This document shows, in pieces, positions 37,140-45,626 of a stretch of 64,000 bases of DNA. Each line of letters begins with the position of its first letter. The stretch's first letter is position 1. Source of the stretch: Aureimonas ureilytica DSM 18598 = NBRC 106430. Its GTDB lineage: Bacteria > Pseudomonadota > Alphaproteobacteria > Rhizobiales > Rhizobiaceae. The notes under the pieces were generated by a model. The model was not told the DNA's origin and ran no database searches. It saw only the letters and a program-made list of their open reading frames with translations. The DNA lies in assembly GCF_000382705.1 (NCBI RefSeq), contig NZ_ARQE01000002.1, positions 653,953-717,952 of the forward strand. The letters run 5' to 3'. The translations under genes were made by a program, and so were the position numbers.

Positions 37140-39335
37140 ATGAGACACGCGACCCGCGCCAAGGCCCTTCTCCTGCCCGCCCTCGTGGCGGCGCTGCTGA
37201 CCGGATCCGCGAACGCCGAATCCCTGCTCGACCGTCTGCCGCTGCCCAATTTCCGCATGCCGCATCTGGGACTCGGCCGGGATCGCCCCGCGCCGGAGCC
37301 GACGCCCGAGCGCTTCGGCGCACCCGCCCCGTCCGGCAACCCGCTGCTGCGCCAGCCCGCCGCCCCGGCGCCCCGCGCGGCGGCGCCGACCGACACGATG
37401 GCCTTCACCTCCTCGATCGCCGCGATGGGATCGCGCGTGTCGAGCGTCGCGCCCATCCGCGGCGACCTGAAGGACGGGCTCGACGCCACCTGGCGCGACA
37501 TTCCGCGCGCGCTCGCCATCCGCGAGGGCATGACCCCGGGCTCGCTCGACCGGCACATCCTGTCCTGGGCCATCGCCCTTCGCGGCACGACCGACGTGCC
37601 GGCCGCCGAGATCGCCCACACCGCCGTCGAGCTGCGCGGCTGGCCGGGCATGAAGACCGTGCGCGCCAATCTGGAGCGCGCGCTCAACCGCGAGCGGATG
37701 CCCGCGCGCGACGTCGTCTCGGCCTTCGCGCAGGACGCGCCCCAGACGCCGGAAGGCGCGATGGCGCTCGCCCGCGCCTATATCGAGCTCGGCCAGGCCG
37801 GCAAGGCCAAGGGGCTGATCGTCCATTTCTGGCGCAACGTGAAGTTCGACAAGCCGCTGGAAACGCAGATGCTGTCGAGCTTCGGCTCGCTTCTGACGCG
37901 CGCCGACCACAAGTTCCGCATGGACATGCTGCTCTATGCGGACCGGGTCAGCGACGCGCAGCGCATGGCCTCGCTCGCCAATGCGGAATCGCTGTTCCGC
38001 GCCCGCGCCGCCTCGATCCGGGGCGAGAGCACTGCCGACGCGCTTCTCGCCAAGGTCCCTGCCAACCTGCGCTCTGACCCGAGCTATCTCTTCACCGCCG
38101 CCGAGAACCTGCGCAAGAAGGACCGCATCGCGGAAGCCGCCGCGCTGATCGAGCGCGCGCCGCGCGATCGCGCCAGCCTCGTCGATCCCGACGCGTGGTG
38201 GAACGAGCGGCGCATCGTGTCGCGCATGCTGCTCGAGAAGGGCGACCGGAAGGCCGCCTACCGGCTCGTCGCCAACCATTCCGCCGAGGGCCAGACCGAG
38301 GCCGTCGAGGCGGAGTTCCATGCCGGCTGGTACGCGCTGCGCTACCTCAACGACCCGGCGACGGCGGCCAAGCATTTCAGCCGCATCCAGCAGATTTCCT
38401 CGCGCCCCCTGTCGCAGTCGCGCGCCTTCTACTGGCTCGGCCGCGCCGCCGAAGCCGGCGGGCCCGGCAGCGCGCGGACTTATTACGAGCAGGCCGCCCG
38501 CCACGGCGCGACCTTCTACGGCCAGCTCGCCGCCGCCAAGCTCGGCCGCGCGCCCGGCGCGATCGCCTATCCGCGCCCGTCCGACGCCGAGCGCCGGACC
38601 TTCGAGAACCGCGAGGCCGTCCGCGCCATTCGGCGGCTGGAGCAGATCGGCTCGGAAAGCCGCGCCGACGCGCTCTACAAGGCGCTGGCGGACGATCTCG
38701 ACAGTCCAGGCGAACTCGCGATCCTCTCCTCGATGGCCGAGCGGCGGGGCGACCATTCCCTGGCGCTCAGCGTCGGCAAGACAGCCTATGGGCGCGGCGT
38801 CAACGCGCCGGCCCTCGCCTTCCCGATCGGCGTGATCCCCGAAAGCGCGAACATTTCGGCCAGCGGCAAGGCCCTCGCCTACGCCATCGCGCGCCAGGAA
38901 AGCGCCTTCAACCCGCGCGCCAAGTCGCCGGTCGGCGCGCTCGGCCTCCTGCAGGTCATGCCGGCCACCGCCAAGGGCCTCGCCCGCAATGCCGGCCTTC
39001 CCTATTCGGAAGCACGGCTCCTGAACGACACGTCCTACAACGCGCTGCTCGGCAGCCAGTATCTCGGCCAGCAGATTTCCAACTTCAACGGCTCCTATAT
39101 CCTCACCTTCGCGGCCTACAATGCCGGCCCGCGCCGGGCGAAGGAGTGGATCGACCGCTTCGGCGATCCGCGCGGCCAGAGCATCGACAAGGTGGTGGAC
39201 TGGATCGAGCTGATCCCCTTCACGGAAACGCGCAACTACGTGCAGCGCGTGATGGAGAATTATCAGGTCTACAAGATGCGGCTCGGCGCCGGCTTCGACA
39301 TCGAACGCGACCTGATGCAGGGCCGGCGCGGATGA
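37140..39335 (+). CDS. slt: Soluble lytic murein transglycosylase
   Basis: This 731-residue periplasmic enzyme has a signal peptide (MRHATRAKALLLPALVAALLTG, cleavage after SANA). A long superhelical region of paired helices (about residues 100-560) follows, as in Slt70. The C-terminal SLT domain has the catalytic Glu in ARQESAFNPRAKSPVGALGL and the motif QVMPATAKGLARN, then AYNAGPRRAKEW. It cleaves glycan strands to 1,6-anhydro-muropeptides. The ATG at 37140 is chosen because the signal peptide begins there. It resembles the Rhizobiales slt that lies beside dapA. Confidence 0.93.
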   Translation: MRHATRAKALLLPALVAALLTGSANAESLLDRLPLPNFRMPHLGLGRDRPAPEPTPERFGAPAPSGNPLLRQPAAPAPRAAAPTDTMAFTSSIAAMGSRVSSVAPIRGDLKDGLDATWRDIPRALAIREGMTPGSLDRHILSWAIALRGTTDVPAAEIAHTAVELRGWPGMKTVRANLERALNRERMPARDVVSAFAQDAPQTPEGAMALARAYIELGQAGKAKGLIVHFWRNVKFDKPLETQMLSSFGSLLTRADHKFRMDMLLYADRVSDAQRMASLANAESLFRARAASIRGESTADALLAKVPANLRSDPSYLFTAAENLRKKDRIAEAAALIERAPRDRASLVDPDAWWNERRIVSRMLLEKGDRKAAYRLVANHSAEGQTEAVEAEFHAGWYALRYLNDPATAAKHFSRIQQISSRPLSQSRAFYWLGRAAEAGGPGSARTYYEQAARHGATFYGQLAAAKLGRAPGAIAYPRPSDAERRTFENREAVRAIRRLEQIGSESRADALYKALADDLDSPGELAILSSMAERRGDHSLALSVGKTAYGRGVNAPALAFPIGVIPESANISASGKALAYAIARQESAFNPRAKSPVGALGLLQVMPATAKGLARNAGLPYSEARLLNDTSYNALLGSQYLGQQISNFNGSYILTFAAYNAGPRRAKEWIDRFGDPRGQSIDKVVDWIELIPFTETRNYVQRVMENYQVYKMRLGAGFDIERDLMQGRRG

Positions 39336-39349
39336 CCTGACCGCTCGAC

Positions 39350-39374
39350 GGGCGGCGCGCGAATCGCGCCGCCC
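39350..39374 (+). terminator. Strong stem-loop after slt
   Basis: GGGCGGCGCG at 39350-39359 pairs with CGCGCCGCCC at 39365-39374 around a five-base loop, 15 bases after the slt stop. It lacks a U-run but is very stable and sits where a terminator is expected. Confidence 0.55.
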
Positions 39375-39536
39375 TCGAAAGCACCGGCAGGAATAGTTGT
39401 TCGCGATCGGACAGTGGCGTCGGCGTCGGCCTGGAACGATCCTGTCGCCGAGCGCCGCATTCTTGGAACGCTATGCTCTCCGGCGACGGCAGCATCCGCC
39501 TCGCGGGCCTCGCGTGGCAGCGGGCGAGGCGTCATC

Positions 39537-40583
39537 ATGGCACCGACCCGCTTCTCGCAGCTTCTGGTGCCCTTCCCGATGATCCGTTCCGTGCTTCTCG
39601 GCGTTTCGCTGGCCGCCCTCGTCCTGTCGCCGGCCTCGGCGCAGGACGCGCCGACCAAGATCCTCAACGCCTCCTACGATGTCGCCCGCGAGCTGTTCGT
39701 GGCGATCAATCCCGCCTTCACCGCCGCCTACAAGGCCGAGACGGGCAAGGATGTCACCGTCGACCAGAGCCATGGCGGCTCCTCGCGCCAGGCCCGCGCC
39801 GTGGCGGAAGGGCTGGAGGCCGACGTCGTGACGCTCAATCAGGTCACGGATATCGACTTCCTCCAGAAGACCGGCTTCGTTTCGGCCGACTGGGAGAAGG
39901 CCTTCCCCAACAGCGCCTCGCCCTACTACTCGCTGCCCGCCTTCATCGTGCGCGCCGGCAACCCGAAGTCGATCCGCAACTGGGACGATCTGGTGCGCGA
40001 CGACGTGAAGGTCGTCTTCCCCAATCCCAAGACCTCGGGCAACGGCCGCTACACTTACCTTGCCGCCCGCGCCTATGCCGAAGAGGCCTTCGGCGGCGAC
40101 GAGGCGAAGGTGGACGCGTTCATCAAGAAGCTCTTTTCCAACGTTCCGGTCTTCGACACGGGCGGGCGCGGCGCCACCACGACCTTCGCCGAGCGCGAGA
40201 TCGGCGACGTGCTCGTCACCTTCGAGGCGGAAACGCAGGGCATCGCCCGCGAATTCGGCAAGGACCGCTTCCAGGCCGTGATCCCGCCGGTCAGCCTGCT
40301 CGCCGAGTTCCCGGTCGCCGTGGTGGACCGCGTCGCCGACAAGCGCGGCTCGCGGGAGATCGCGACCGCCTATCTCAACTTCCTCTACTCGCCGGCCGGC
40401 CAGCGCATCCTTGCCGAAAACGGCAACCGGGTTCGCGACGAGAGCGTCTCCAAGGAGTTCGCCGATCGCTTCCCCGAAGTGCGCCTCCTGACCGTGGCGG
40501 ACGTCTATGGCGGCTGGGACAAGATCCAGGCCGAGCATTTCGCCTCGGGCGCCAAGCTCGACCAGCTTTACGGACAGCGCTGA
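39537..40583 (+). CDS. sbp: Sulfate ABC transporter substrate-binding protein
   Basis: This periplasmic protein begins the sulfate operon. A signal peptide (hydrophobic core SVLLGVSLAALVLSPASA, cut before QDAPT) precedes the mature KILNASYDVARELFVAINPAF. DQSHGGSSRQARAVAEGLEADVVTLNQ is the sulfate-binding signature, followed by VFPNPKTSGNGRYTYLAA. Start is uncertain: 39537 has GGGCGAGG seven bases upstream, while 39579 begins exactly at the signal core but lacks such a site. It binds sulfate or thiosulfate for CysTWA; the distinction from CysP is not clear. Confidence 0.92.
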   Translation: MAPTRFSQLLVPFPMIRSVLLGVSLAALVLSPASAQDAPTKILNASYDVARELFVAINPAFTAAYKAETGKDVTVDQSHGGSSRQARAVAEGLEADVVTLNQVTDIDFLQKTGFVSADWEKAFPNSASPYYSLPAFIVRAGNPKSIRNWDDLVRDDVKVVFPNPKTSGNGRYTYLAARAYAEEAFGGDEAKVDAFIKKLFSNVPVFDTGGRGATTTFAEREIGDVLVTFEAETQGIAREFGKDRFQAVIPPVSLLAEFPVAVVDRVADKRGSREIATAYLNFLYSPAGQRILAENGNRVRDESVSKEFADRFPEVRLLTVADVYGGWDKIQAEHFASGAKLDQLYGQR

Positions 40584-40609
40584 GCTTCGTACTGCACAAT
40601 GACCCGACC

Positions 40610-40634
40610 GGAAGCCGGCCTCGCGCCGGCTTCC
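40610..40634 (+). repeat. Stem-loop between sbp and cysT
   Basis: GGAAGCCGGC at 40610-40619 pairs perfectly with GCCGGCTTCC at 40625-40634. It lies in the 76-base gap after the binding-protein gene. Such stems often protect the 3' end of binding-protein mRNA or partly stop transcription, giving more Sbp than channel protein. Confidence 0.6.
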
Positions 40635-40659
40635 GCGCATTTCGTTCCGAGGATCGTCC

Positions 40660-41487
40660 GTGGCCCTGTCTCGCCGTGTTCTGCCCGGGCTCCCGCTGAG
40701 CCTCGGCATCACGCTCGTTTATCTCTCCCTCATCGTCTGCCTGCCGCTCGGCGCGCTCGTGTGGAAAGCGGCGAGCCTCGGGCCGGAGGCCTATTGGGCG
40801 ATCGTCAGCTCGCCCCGCGCGCTGGCGAGCTATCGCATCACCGTGCTCTCGGCCCTCGTCGCGACCCTCGTCAACGTCGTGTTCGGGCTGGCGCTCGCCT
40901 TCGTCCTGACGCGCTACCGCTTTCCGGGGCGCCGGCTTCTGGATGCCGTGGTGGACCTGCCTTTCGCCCTTCCGACGGCGGTGGCGGGCATCGCGCTCAC
41001 CTCGCTCTTCTCGGCCAATGGCTGGTTCGGCGCGCCGCTCGCCGAACTCGGCATCCGCGTCGCCTACACCCCGCTCGGCATCATGGTGGCGATGACCTTC
41101 ACCTCCGTGCCCTTCGTGGTGCGCACGGTCCAGCCGGTTCTGGAGGATCTCGACCCGGCGCTCGAAGAAGCGGCGCTGTCGCTCGGCGCGGGCGAGGTCC
41201 GCATCTTCCGCCGCGTTCTCCTGCCGCTTCTGGCGCCGGCGCTTCTGGCGGGCACGTCCCTGTCCTTCGCGCGGTCGCTGGGCGAGTTCGGCGCGGTGAT
41301 CTTCATCGCCGGCAACCAGCCCTTCTCCACCGAGATCACCTCGCTCCTGACCTTCATCCGCCTGGAGGAATACGACTACGCGGCGGCCGCCGCGATCGCC
41401 TCGGTGATCCTGATCGCGGCCTTTCTGATGTTGGCGGTGACGAACGCGCTTCAGGCCCGCGCCCTGCGCTACAAGAGGGCCGCATGA
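40660..41487 (+). CDS. cysT: Sulfate ABC transporter permease CysT
   Basis: This 275-residue permease of the MetI-type fold has six hydrophobic segments (first LPLSLGITLVYLSLIVCLPLGALVW). The EAA loop LEEAALSLGAGEVRIFRRVLL is near residue 165, followed by FARSLGEFGAVIFIAGNQP, a CysT/CysU hallmark. It starts at GTG (40660) with GAGGA seven bases upstream. Its stop overlaps the cysW ATG. It forms the sulfate channel with CysW. Confidence 0.94.
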   Translation: MALSRRVLPGLPLSLGITLVYLSLIVCLPLGALVWKAASLGPEAYWAIVSSPRALASYRITVLSALVATLVNVVFGLALAFVLTRYRFPGRRLLDAVVDLPFALPTAVAGIALTSLFSANGWFGAPLAELGIRVAYTPLGIMVAMTFTSVPFVVRTVQPVLEDLDPALEEAALSLGAGEVRIFRRVLLPLLAPALLAGTSLSFARSLGEFGAVIFIAGNQPFSTEITSLLTFIRLEEYDYAAAAAIASVILIAAFLMLAVTNALQARALRYKRAA

Positions 41488-42356
41488 CCAGCCATCGCCC
41501 GCCCCGCATCGGCGAAGGGCCGCTCGCCCGCCGCCTCCTCATCGGCTTCGTCGTGGCGCTCGCCGCGATCCTCATCTTCGCGCCGCTCGCGGTCATCTTC
41601 GCGCAGGCCTTCTCGATGGGGATCGGCTATTTCGGCGCGACGATCGCCGCCACGGAAACGCGCCACGCGATCCTTCTGACGGTCGTGACGGCGCTGATCG
41701 CCGTGCCGCTCAACACGATCTTCGGCCTCGCCGCCGCCTGGGCGGTGACGAAGTTCGACTTTCCCGGCCGCCGCCTCCTGATCGTGCTGATCGAGATTCC
41801 CTTCTCGATCTCGCCCATCGTGGCCGGCGTCGCCTATCTCTTCGTCTATGGATTGCAGGGCCTCTTCGGTCCCGCGCTCCAGGGCGCCGACATCCGCATT
41901 CTCTTCGCCCTGCCCGGCATCGTGCTGGCGTCGATGTTCGTCACCGCGCCCTTCGTCGCGCGCGAGCTGATCCCGCTCATGCAGGCGCAGGGGCGCGATC
42001 TGGAGGAGGCGGCGACCTCGCTCGGCGCCTCCGGCTGGCGCACCTTCGTCAAGGTCACGCTGCCCAATATCCGCTGGGCGCTGCTCTACGGCGTGATCCT
42101 GTGCAACGCCCGCGTCATGGGCGAGTTCGGCGCCGTGTCGATCGTCTCCGGCAACATTCGCGGTCAGACCAACACGTTGCCCTTGCAGATCGAGCTTCTC
42201 TACAACGACTACAACACGGTCGGCGCCTTCGCCGCCGCCTCCATCCTGACGCTGCTCGCGCTCGTCACGCTCGCCGCCAAGGTCTGGCTGGAAGGGCATG
42301 GAGCGGGACGCGCGCAGCGCGACGCCGGCACAGAACCAGAAAAGGCCGCCCGATGA
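41484..42356 (+). CDS. cysW: Sulfate ABC transporter permease CysW
   Basis: This 290-residue permease has AFSMGIGYFGATIAATETRHA near the N-terminus, the usual opening of CysW. The EAA loop LEEAATSLGASGWRTFVKVTL is near residue 180, followed by VMGEFGAVSIVSGNIRGQT. The ATG at 41484 overlaps the cysT stop (ATGA), and the stop overlaps cysA. The reading frame is open far upstream inside cysT, so the start is set by this overlap and by homology. Confidence 0.94.
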   Translation: MTSHRPPRIGEGPLARRLLIGFVVALAAILIFAPLAVIFAQAFSMGIGYFGATIAATETRHAILLTVVTALIAVPLNTIFGLAAAWAVTKFDFPGRRLLIVLIEIPFSISPIVAGVAYLFVYGLQGLFGPALQGADIRILFALPGIVLASMFVTAPFVARELIPLMQAQGRDLEEAATSLGASGWRTFVKVTLPNIRWALLYGVILCNARVMGEFGAVSIVSGNIRGQTNTLPLQIELLYNDYNTVGAFAAASILTLLALVTLAAKVWLEGHGAGRAQRDAGTEPEKAAR

Positions 42357-43372
42357 GGATCGCGCTCCAGTCCGTTTCCAAGACGTTCGAGACGTTCCGC
42401 GCCGTGCGCGACGTGTCCCTGGAAATCGAAAGCGGCCGGCTCGTGGCGCTGCTCGGGCCGTCGGGCTCGGGCAAGACGACGATCCTGCGGATGGTGGCCG
42501 GGCTCGAGTTTCCCGATGCGGGCCGCATCTTCTTCGGCGAGGAGGACGCGACCGACATCGCCATCCGCGACCGGGGCGTCGGCTTCGTGTTCCAGCACTA
42601 CGCGCTGTTTCCGCACATGACGCTCGCCGAGAACATCGCCTTCGGCATGGAGGCCAAGGGCAAGCGCTCCAAGGCCGATATCCGCGAGCGGGCGGCGGAG
42701 CTTCTGCGCCTCGTGAAGCTCGACGGTCTCGGCGCGCGCTATCCCAACCAGATTTCCGGCGGCCAGCGCCAGCGCGTGGCGCTCGCCCGCGCGCTCGCCG
42801 TCGAGCCGCGCGTTCTGCTTCTGGACGAGCCCTTCGGCGCGCTCGACGCGGCCGTGCGGCGCGACCTTCGCCGCTGGCTGCGCGAGTTGCACGAGGACAT
42901 GCCGATCACCACGCTTTTCGTCACGCACGACCAGGAGGAAGCGCTGGATCTCGCGGACGAGGTCGTGATCCTCGACGGTGGCCGCATCGTCCAGCGCGGC
43001 ACGCCGGAAGAGGTCACGCGCCGGCCGGCGACGCGCTTCGTCATGGGGTTTCTCGGCGACACCAACCGCTTCGCCGCCGAAGTGCGGGGCGGCGAAGCGC
43101 GCGTCGGCGCGCTCGTCTGGCCGGCGCCCGGGCTCGGGGACGGACCGGCCGATCTCTTCGCCCGGCCGCGCGACCTCGTCTGGTCCGCGGCGGGCCTCGG
43201 CATCCCCGCGACCATCCTGCGCGTTCTGGAGCGGCCCGATTCCCGCCGCCTCGTGGTGGAAGCCCCAAACGGCACGATCGCCGAACTCGACGCGCCCCTG
43301 GACCAGCCCGTCGCCAAGGGAGACATCGGCTCGCTGACCGCGACGCGCGCCCAGGTTTTCGCCGCGCGATAG
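42353..43372 (+). CDS. cysA: Sulfate ABC transporter ATP-binding protein CysA
   Basis: This 339-residue ATPase has Walker A GPSGSGKT, Q-loop VFQHYALFPHMTLAENIAFG, signature ISGGQRQRVALARAL and Walker B VLLLDEPFGALD, with the switch His in THDQEEALDLAD. A C-terminal regulatory TOBE-like domain of about 100 residues follows. The MxIALQSVSKTFETFRAVRDV opening fits CysA. The ATG overlaps cysW by ATGA. It energises sulfate/thiosulfate uptake for cysteine synthesis. Confidence 0.94.
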   Translation: MRIALQSVSKTFETFRAVRDVSLEIESGRLVALLGPSGSGKTTILRMVAGLEFPDAGRIFFGEEDATDIAIRDRGVGFVFQHYALFPHMTLAENIAFGMEAKGKRSKADIRERAAELLRLVKLDGLGARYPNQISGGQRQRVALARALAVEPRVLLLDEPFGALDAAVRRDLRRWLRELHEDMPITTLFVTHDQEEALDLADEVVILDGGRIVQRGTPEEVTRRPATRFVMGFLGDTNRFAAEVRGGEARVGALVWPAPGLGDGPADLFARPRDLVWSAAGLGIPATILRVLERPDSRRLVVEAPNGTIAELDAPLDQPVAKGDIGSLTATRAQVFAAR

Positions 43373-43520
43373 CGTCGGGCGGTCGATCTAGGCCGCTTTG
43401 TGGCCAAAAAACGTTCCCAAGACCGGATCGTGGCCTATCTCGGGTCTTGCCGCTCTCGTTCGCTCGCGCGCGGCGATCGACAACAGACCCGGGAACATCT
43501 GCCCCTTGCCTTCATCCACC

Positions 43521-45500
43521 ATGAACAAGCCGGTCTTCTTGACGGCCAGCGCCATCATCATCCTGCTCGCCTTCATCGGCGTCGTGTACCCACAGGACGC
43601 GGCGCGCATCTTCTCGGCCGTGCAGAGTTTCGTGCTGGAGACCTTCGGCTGGTTCTATCTCCTCGCCGTCGGAATTCTGGTCTTCACCATCCTGTTCCTG
43701 GCGACCAGCCGCTACGGCACGCTGAAGCTCGGACCCGACGACGCCGAGCCGGACTACCCCTATGTCTCCTGGCTCGCCATGCTGTTTGCCGCCGGCATGG
43801 GCATCGGCCTCATGTTCTACGCCGTCGCCGAGCCGATCCTGCATTATTCGGTGCCCCCCGAAGCCCAGCCCGGAAGCTTCGACGCGGCGCGTCAGGCCAT
43901 GTCCATCGTCTTCTTCCACTGGGGCATCCATGCCTGGTCGATCTATGCGGTGGTCGGCCTGTCGCTCGCCTATTTCTCCTTCCGCTACAATCTGCCCCTG
44001 ACGATCCGCGCCGGCCTCTATCCGCTGATCCGCGACCGCATCCACGGGCCCATCGGCAACGCGGTCGACATCTTCGCCATCTGCGGCACGATGTTCGGCA
44101 TCGCGACCTCGCTCGGCCTCGGCGTTCTCCAGATCAATGCCGGCCTCAACTATCTCGTCGGCCTGCCGCAGACGCCGCTGATCCAGGTCGGCCTCATCGC
44201 CGTGGTCATGGGCCTTGCGACCATTTCGGTCCTGTCCGGTCTCGACAAGGGCATTCGCCGCCTGTCGGAGGGCAATCTCCTTCTGGCCGTCGTTCTCATG
44301 CTCTTCGTACTCGTGGTCGGGCCGACGGAGTTCATCTTCCGCGCCTTCGTGCAGAATGTCGGAACCTATCTGTCCGATTTCGTGAGCCGCACCTTCAAGC
44401 TCTATGCCTACGAGCCGAAGAACTGGATCAGCGACTGGACGCTCTTCTACTGGGCGTGGTGGATCTCCTGGTCGCCGTTCGTCGGCATGTTCATCGCGCG
44501 CATCTCGCGCGGGCGCACGGTGCGCGAGTTCGTCGTCGGCGTCCTGTTCGTACCCTCCGCCTTCACCTTCTTCTGGATGACCGTATTCGGCAACACCGCG
44601 ATCTCCCTCGACATGGGCGAAGCGGCGGGCGCGATCTCCCGCGCGGTCGCGGCCGATATCTCGGTGTCGCTGTTCCAGTTCTTCGAGCATCTGCCGCTGA
44701 CGATGATCACCTCGGCGCTCAGCTGCGCCCTCGTCGCCATCTTCTTCGTCACCTCGGCCGATTCCGGCTCCATGGTGATCGACACGATCGCGGCGGGCGG
44801 CAATTCCGACACGCCGGTCTGGCAGCGCATCTACTGGTGCGGCCTCGAAGGCGTGGTGGCGGCGGCGCTGCTTCTGGCCGGCGGCCTCGGCGCGCTGCAG
44901 ACCATGACGCTGATCACCGCCCTGCCCTTCGCGGTGATCCTGCTCCTCCTCGGCTTCGGCCTCGTGAAGGGAATGCGCGCCGACATGGCTCGGCTCGACA
45001 CGCATCGCGAGTCGCGCCCGGCGATCCGCACCCGCTCGTCGAACTGGCAGTCGCGCCTCGGCGCCATTCTCAACCAGCCGACGAAGCGCGACATTCTCGC
45101 CTTCGTGGAGCGCACCGCCGCGCCAGCGCTGGATGAGGTCTGCCGCGAGTTGAACAAGCGTGGGCTCGGCGCCGTCAGCGAGCGGGACGAGGATGGCGGC
45201 GTGACGCTGACCGTGCCGTCCGAAGCCTCGCGCAACTTCGTCTATGGCGTCACGCCGACGGCGCGGCCCGCCATGGTCTTCTCGGCCGGCGACGCCTCGC
45301 GTTCGGACACGCGGCGCGAACAGGTCTGGGTCGCGCGCACCGTGTTTTCGGACGGCTCGCGCGGCTACGACGTCGCGGATTTCAACCGCGACGATCTGAT
45401 CTCGGACGTTCTGGCGCAGTTCGAGCGCTACCGCGTCTTGACCGAGGCGCCGAGCACCTCGCTCTACACGGCCTCCCCGGACCCGACGCCGGCCACCTGA
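43521..45500 (+). CDS. betT: BCCT-family betaine/choline transporter (BetT-like)
   Basis: This 659-residue secondary transporter has about 12 hydrophobic segments. The BCCT signature region is visible as FFHWGIHAWSIYAVVG, and the tryptophan-rich motif as FYWAWWISWSPFVGMFIARI, then SRGRTVREFVVG. A hydrophilic C-terminal domain of about 150 residues after TRSSNWQSRL is of the kind that lets BetT sense osmotic strain (E. coli BetT 677 residues). Choline or glycine betaine is the likely substrate, driven by protons or sodium. The start MNKPVFLTA at 43521 is preferred over upstream codons. Confidence 0.9.
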   Translation: MNKPVFLTASAIIILLAFIGVVYPQDAARIFSAVQSFVLETFGWFYLLAVGILVFTILFLATSRYGTLKLGPDDAEPDYPYVSWLAMLFAAGMGIGLMFYAVAEPILHYSVPPEAQPGSFDAARQAMSIVFFHWGIHAWSIYAVVGLSLAYFSFRYNLPLTIRAGLYPLIRDRIHGPIGNAVDIFAICGTMFGIATSLGLGVLQINAGLNYLVGLPQTPLIQVGLIAVVMGLATISVLSGLDKGIRRLSEGNLLLAVVLMLFVLVVGPTEFIFRAFVQNVGTYLSDFVSRTFKLYAYEPKNWISDWTLFYWAWWISWSPFVGMFIARISRGRTVREFVVGVLFVPSAFTFFWMTVFGNTAISLDMGEAAGAISRAVAADISVSLFQFFEHLPLTMITSALSCALVAIFFVTSADSGSMVIDTIAAGGNSDTPVWQRIYWCGLEGVVAAALLLAGGLGALQTMTLITALPFAVILLLLGFGLVKGMRADMARLDTHRESRPAIRTRSSNWQSRLGAILNQPTKRDILAFVERTAAPALDEVCRELNKRGLGAVSERDEDGGVTLTVPSEASRNFVYGVTPTARPAMVFSAGDASRSDTRREQVWVARTVFSDGSRGYDVADFNRDDLISDVLAQFERYRVLTEAPSTSLYTASPDPTPAT

Positions 45501-45530
45501 CGCGCGCTCGAGATCCGACAGGTAGAAAAT

Positions 45531-45556
45531 CCGGGGGTGGCGAAGGCCGCCCCCGG
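45531..45556. terminator. Bidirectional stem-loop between convergent genes
   Basis: CCGGGGG-t-GGC and GCC-g-CCCCCGG form an 11-pair hairpin around GAAG. It lies between the BCCT transporter gene and the convergent GlpD-like gene. On the minus strand it is followed by ATTTTC. Confidence 0.65.
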
Positions 45557-45626
45557 CGCATTTCGGATGATCGATTTCGGCGCAACCGCCCCGGACCACC
45601 CGACCGATCGGCGCGGACTGTCCGCC

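Noticed and set aside
37083..38756. 557-codon frame antisense to the lytic transglycosylase
   Set aside because: The plus strand encodes a clear Slt protein over the same bases; the antisense product is Arg/Gly/Ala-rich without domains.
40599..42356. Apparent 585-residue form of CysW
   Set aside because: Its first 295 codons run out of frame through cysT; the ATGA overlap at 41484 gives the true start.
43512..45599. 695-codon frame antisense to the BCCT transporter
   Set aside because: It is a mirror of hydrophobic transporter codons, rich in Arg/Asp/Gly, with no recognisable motif.
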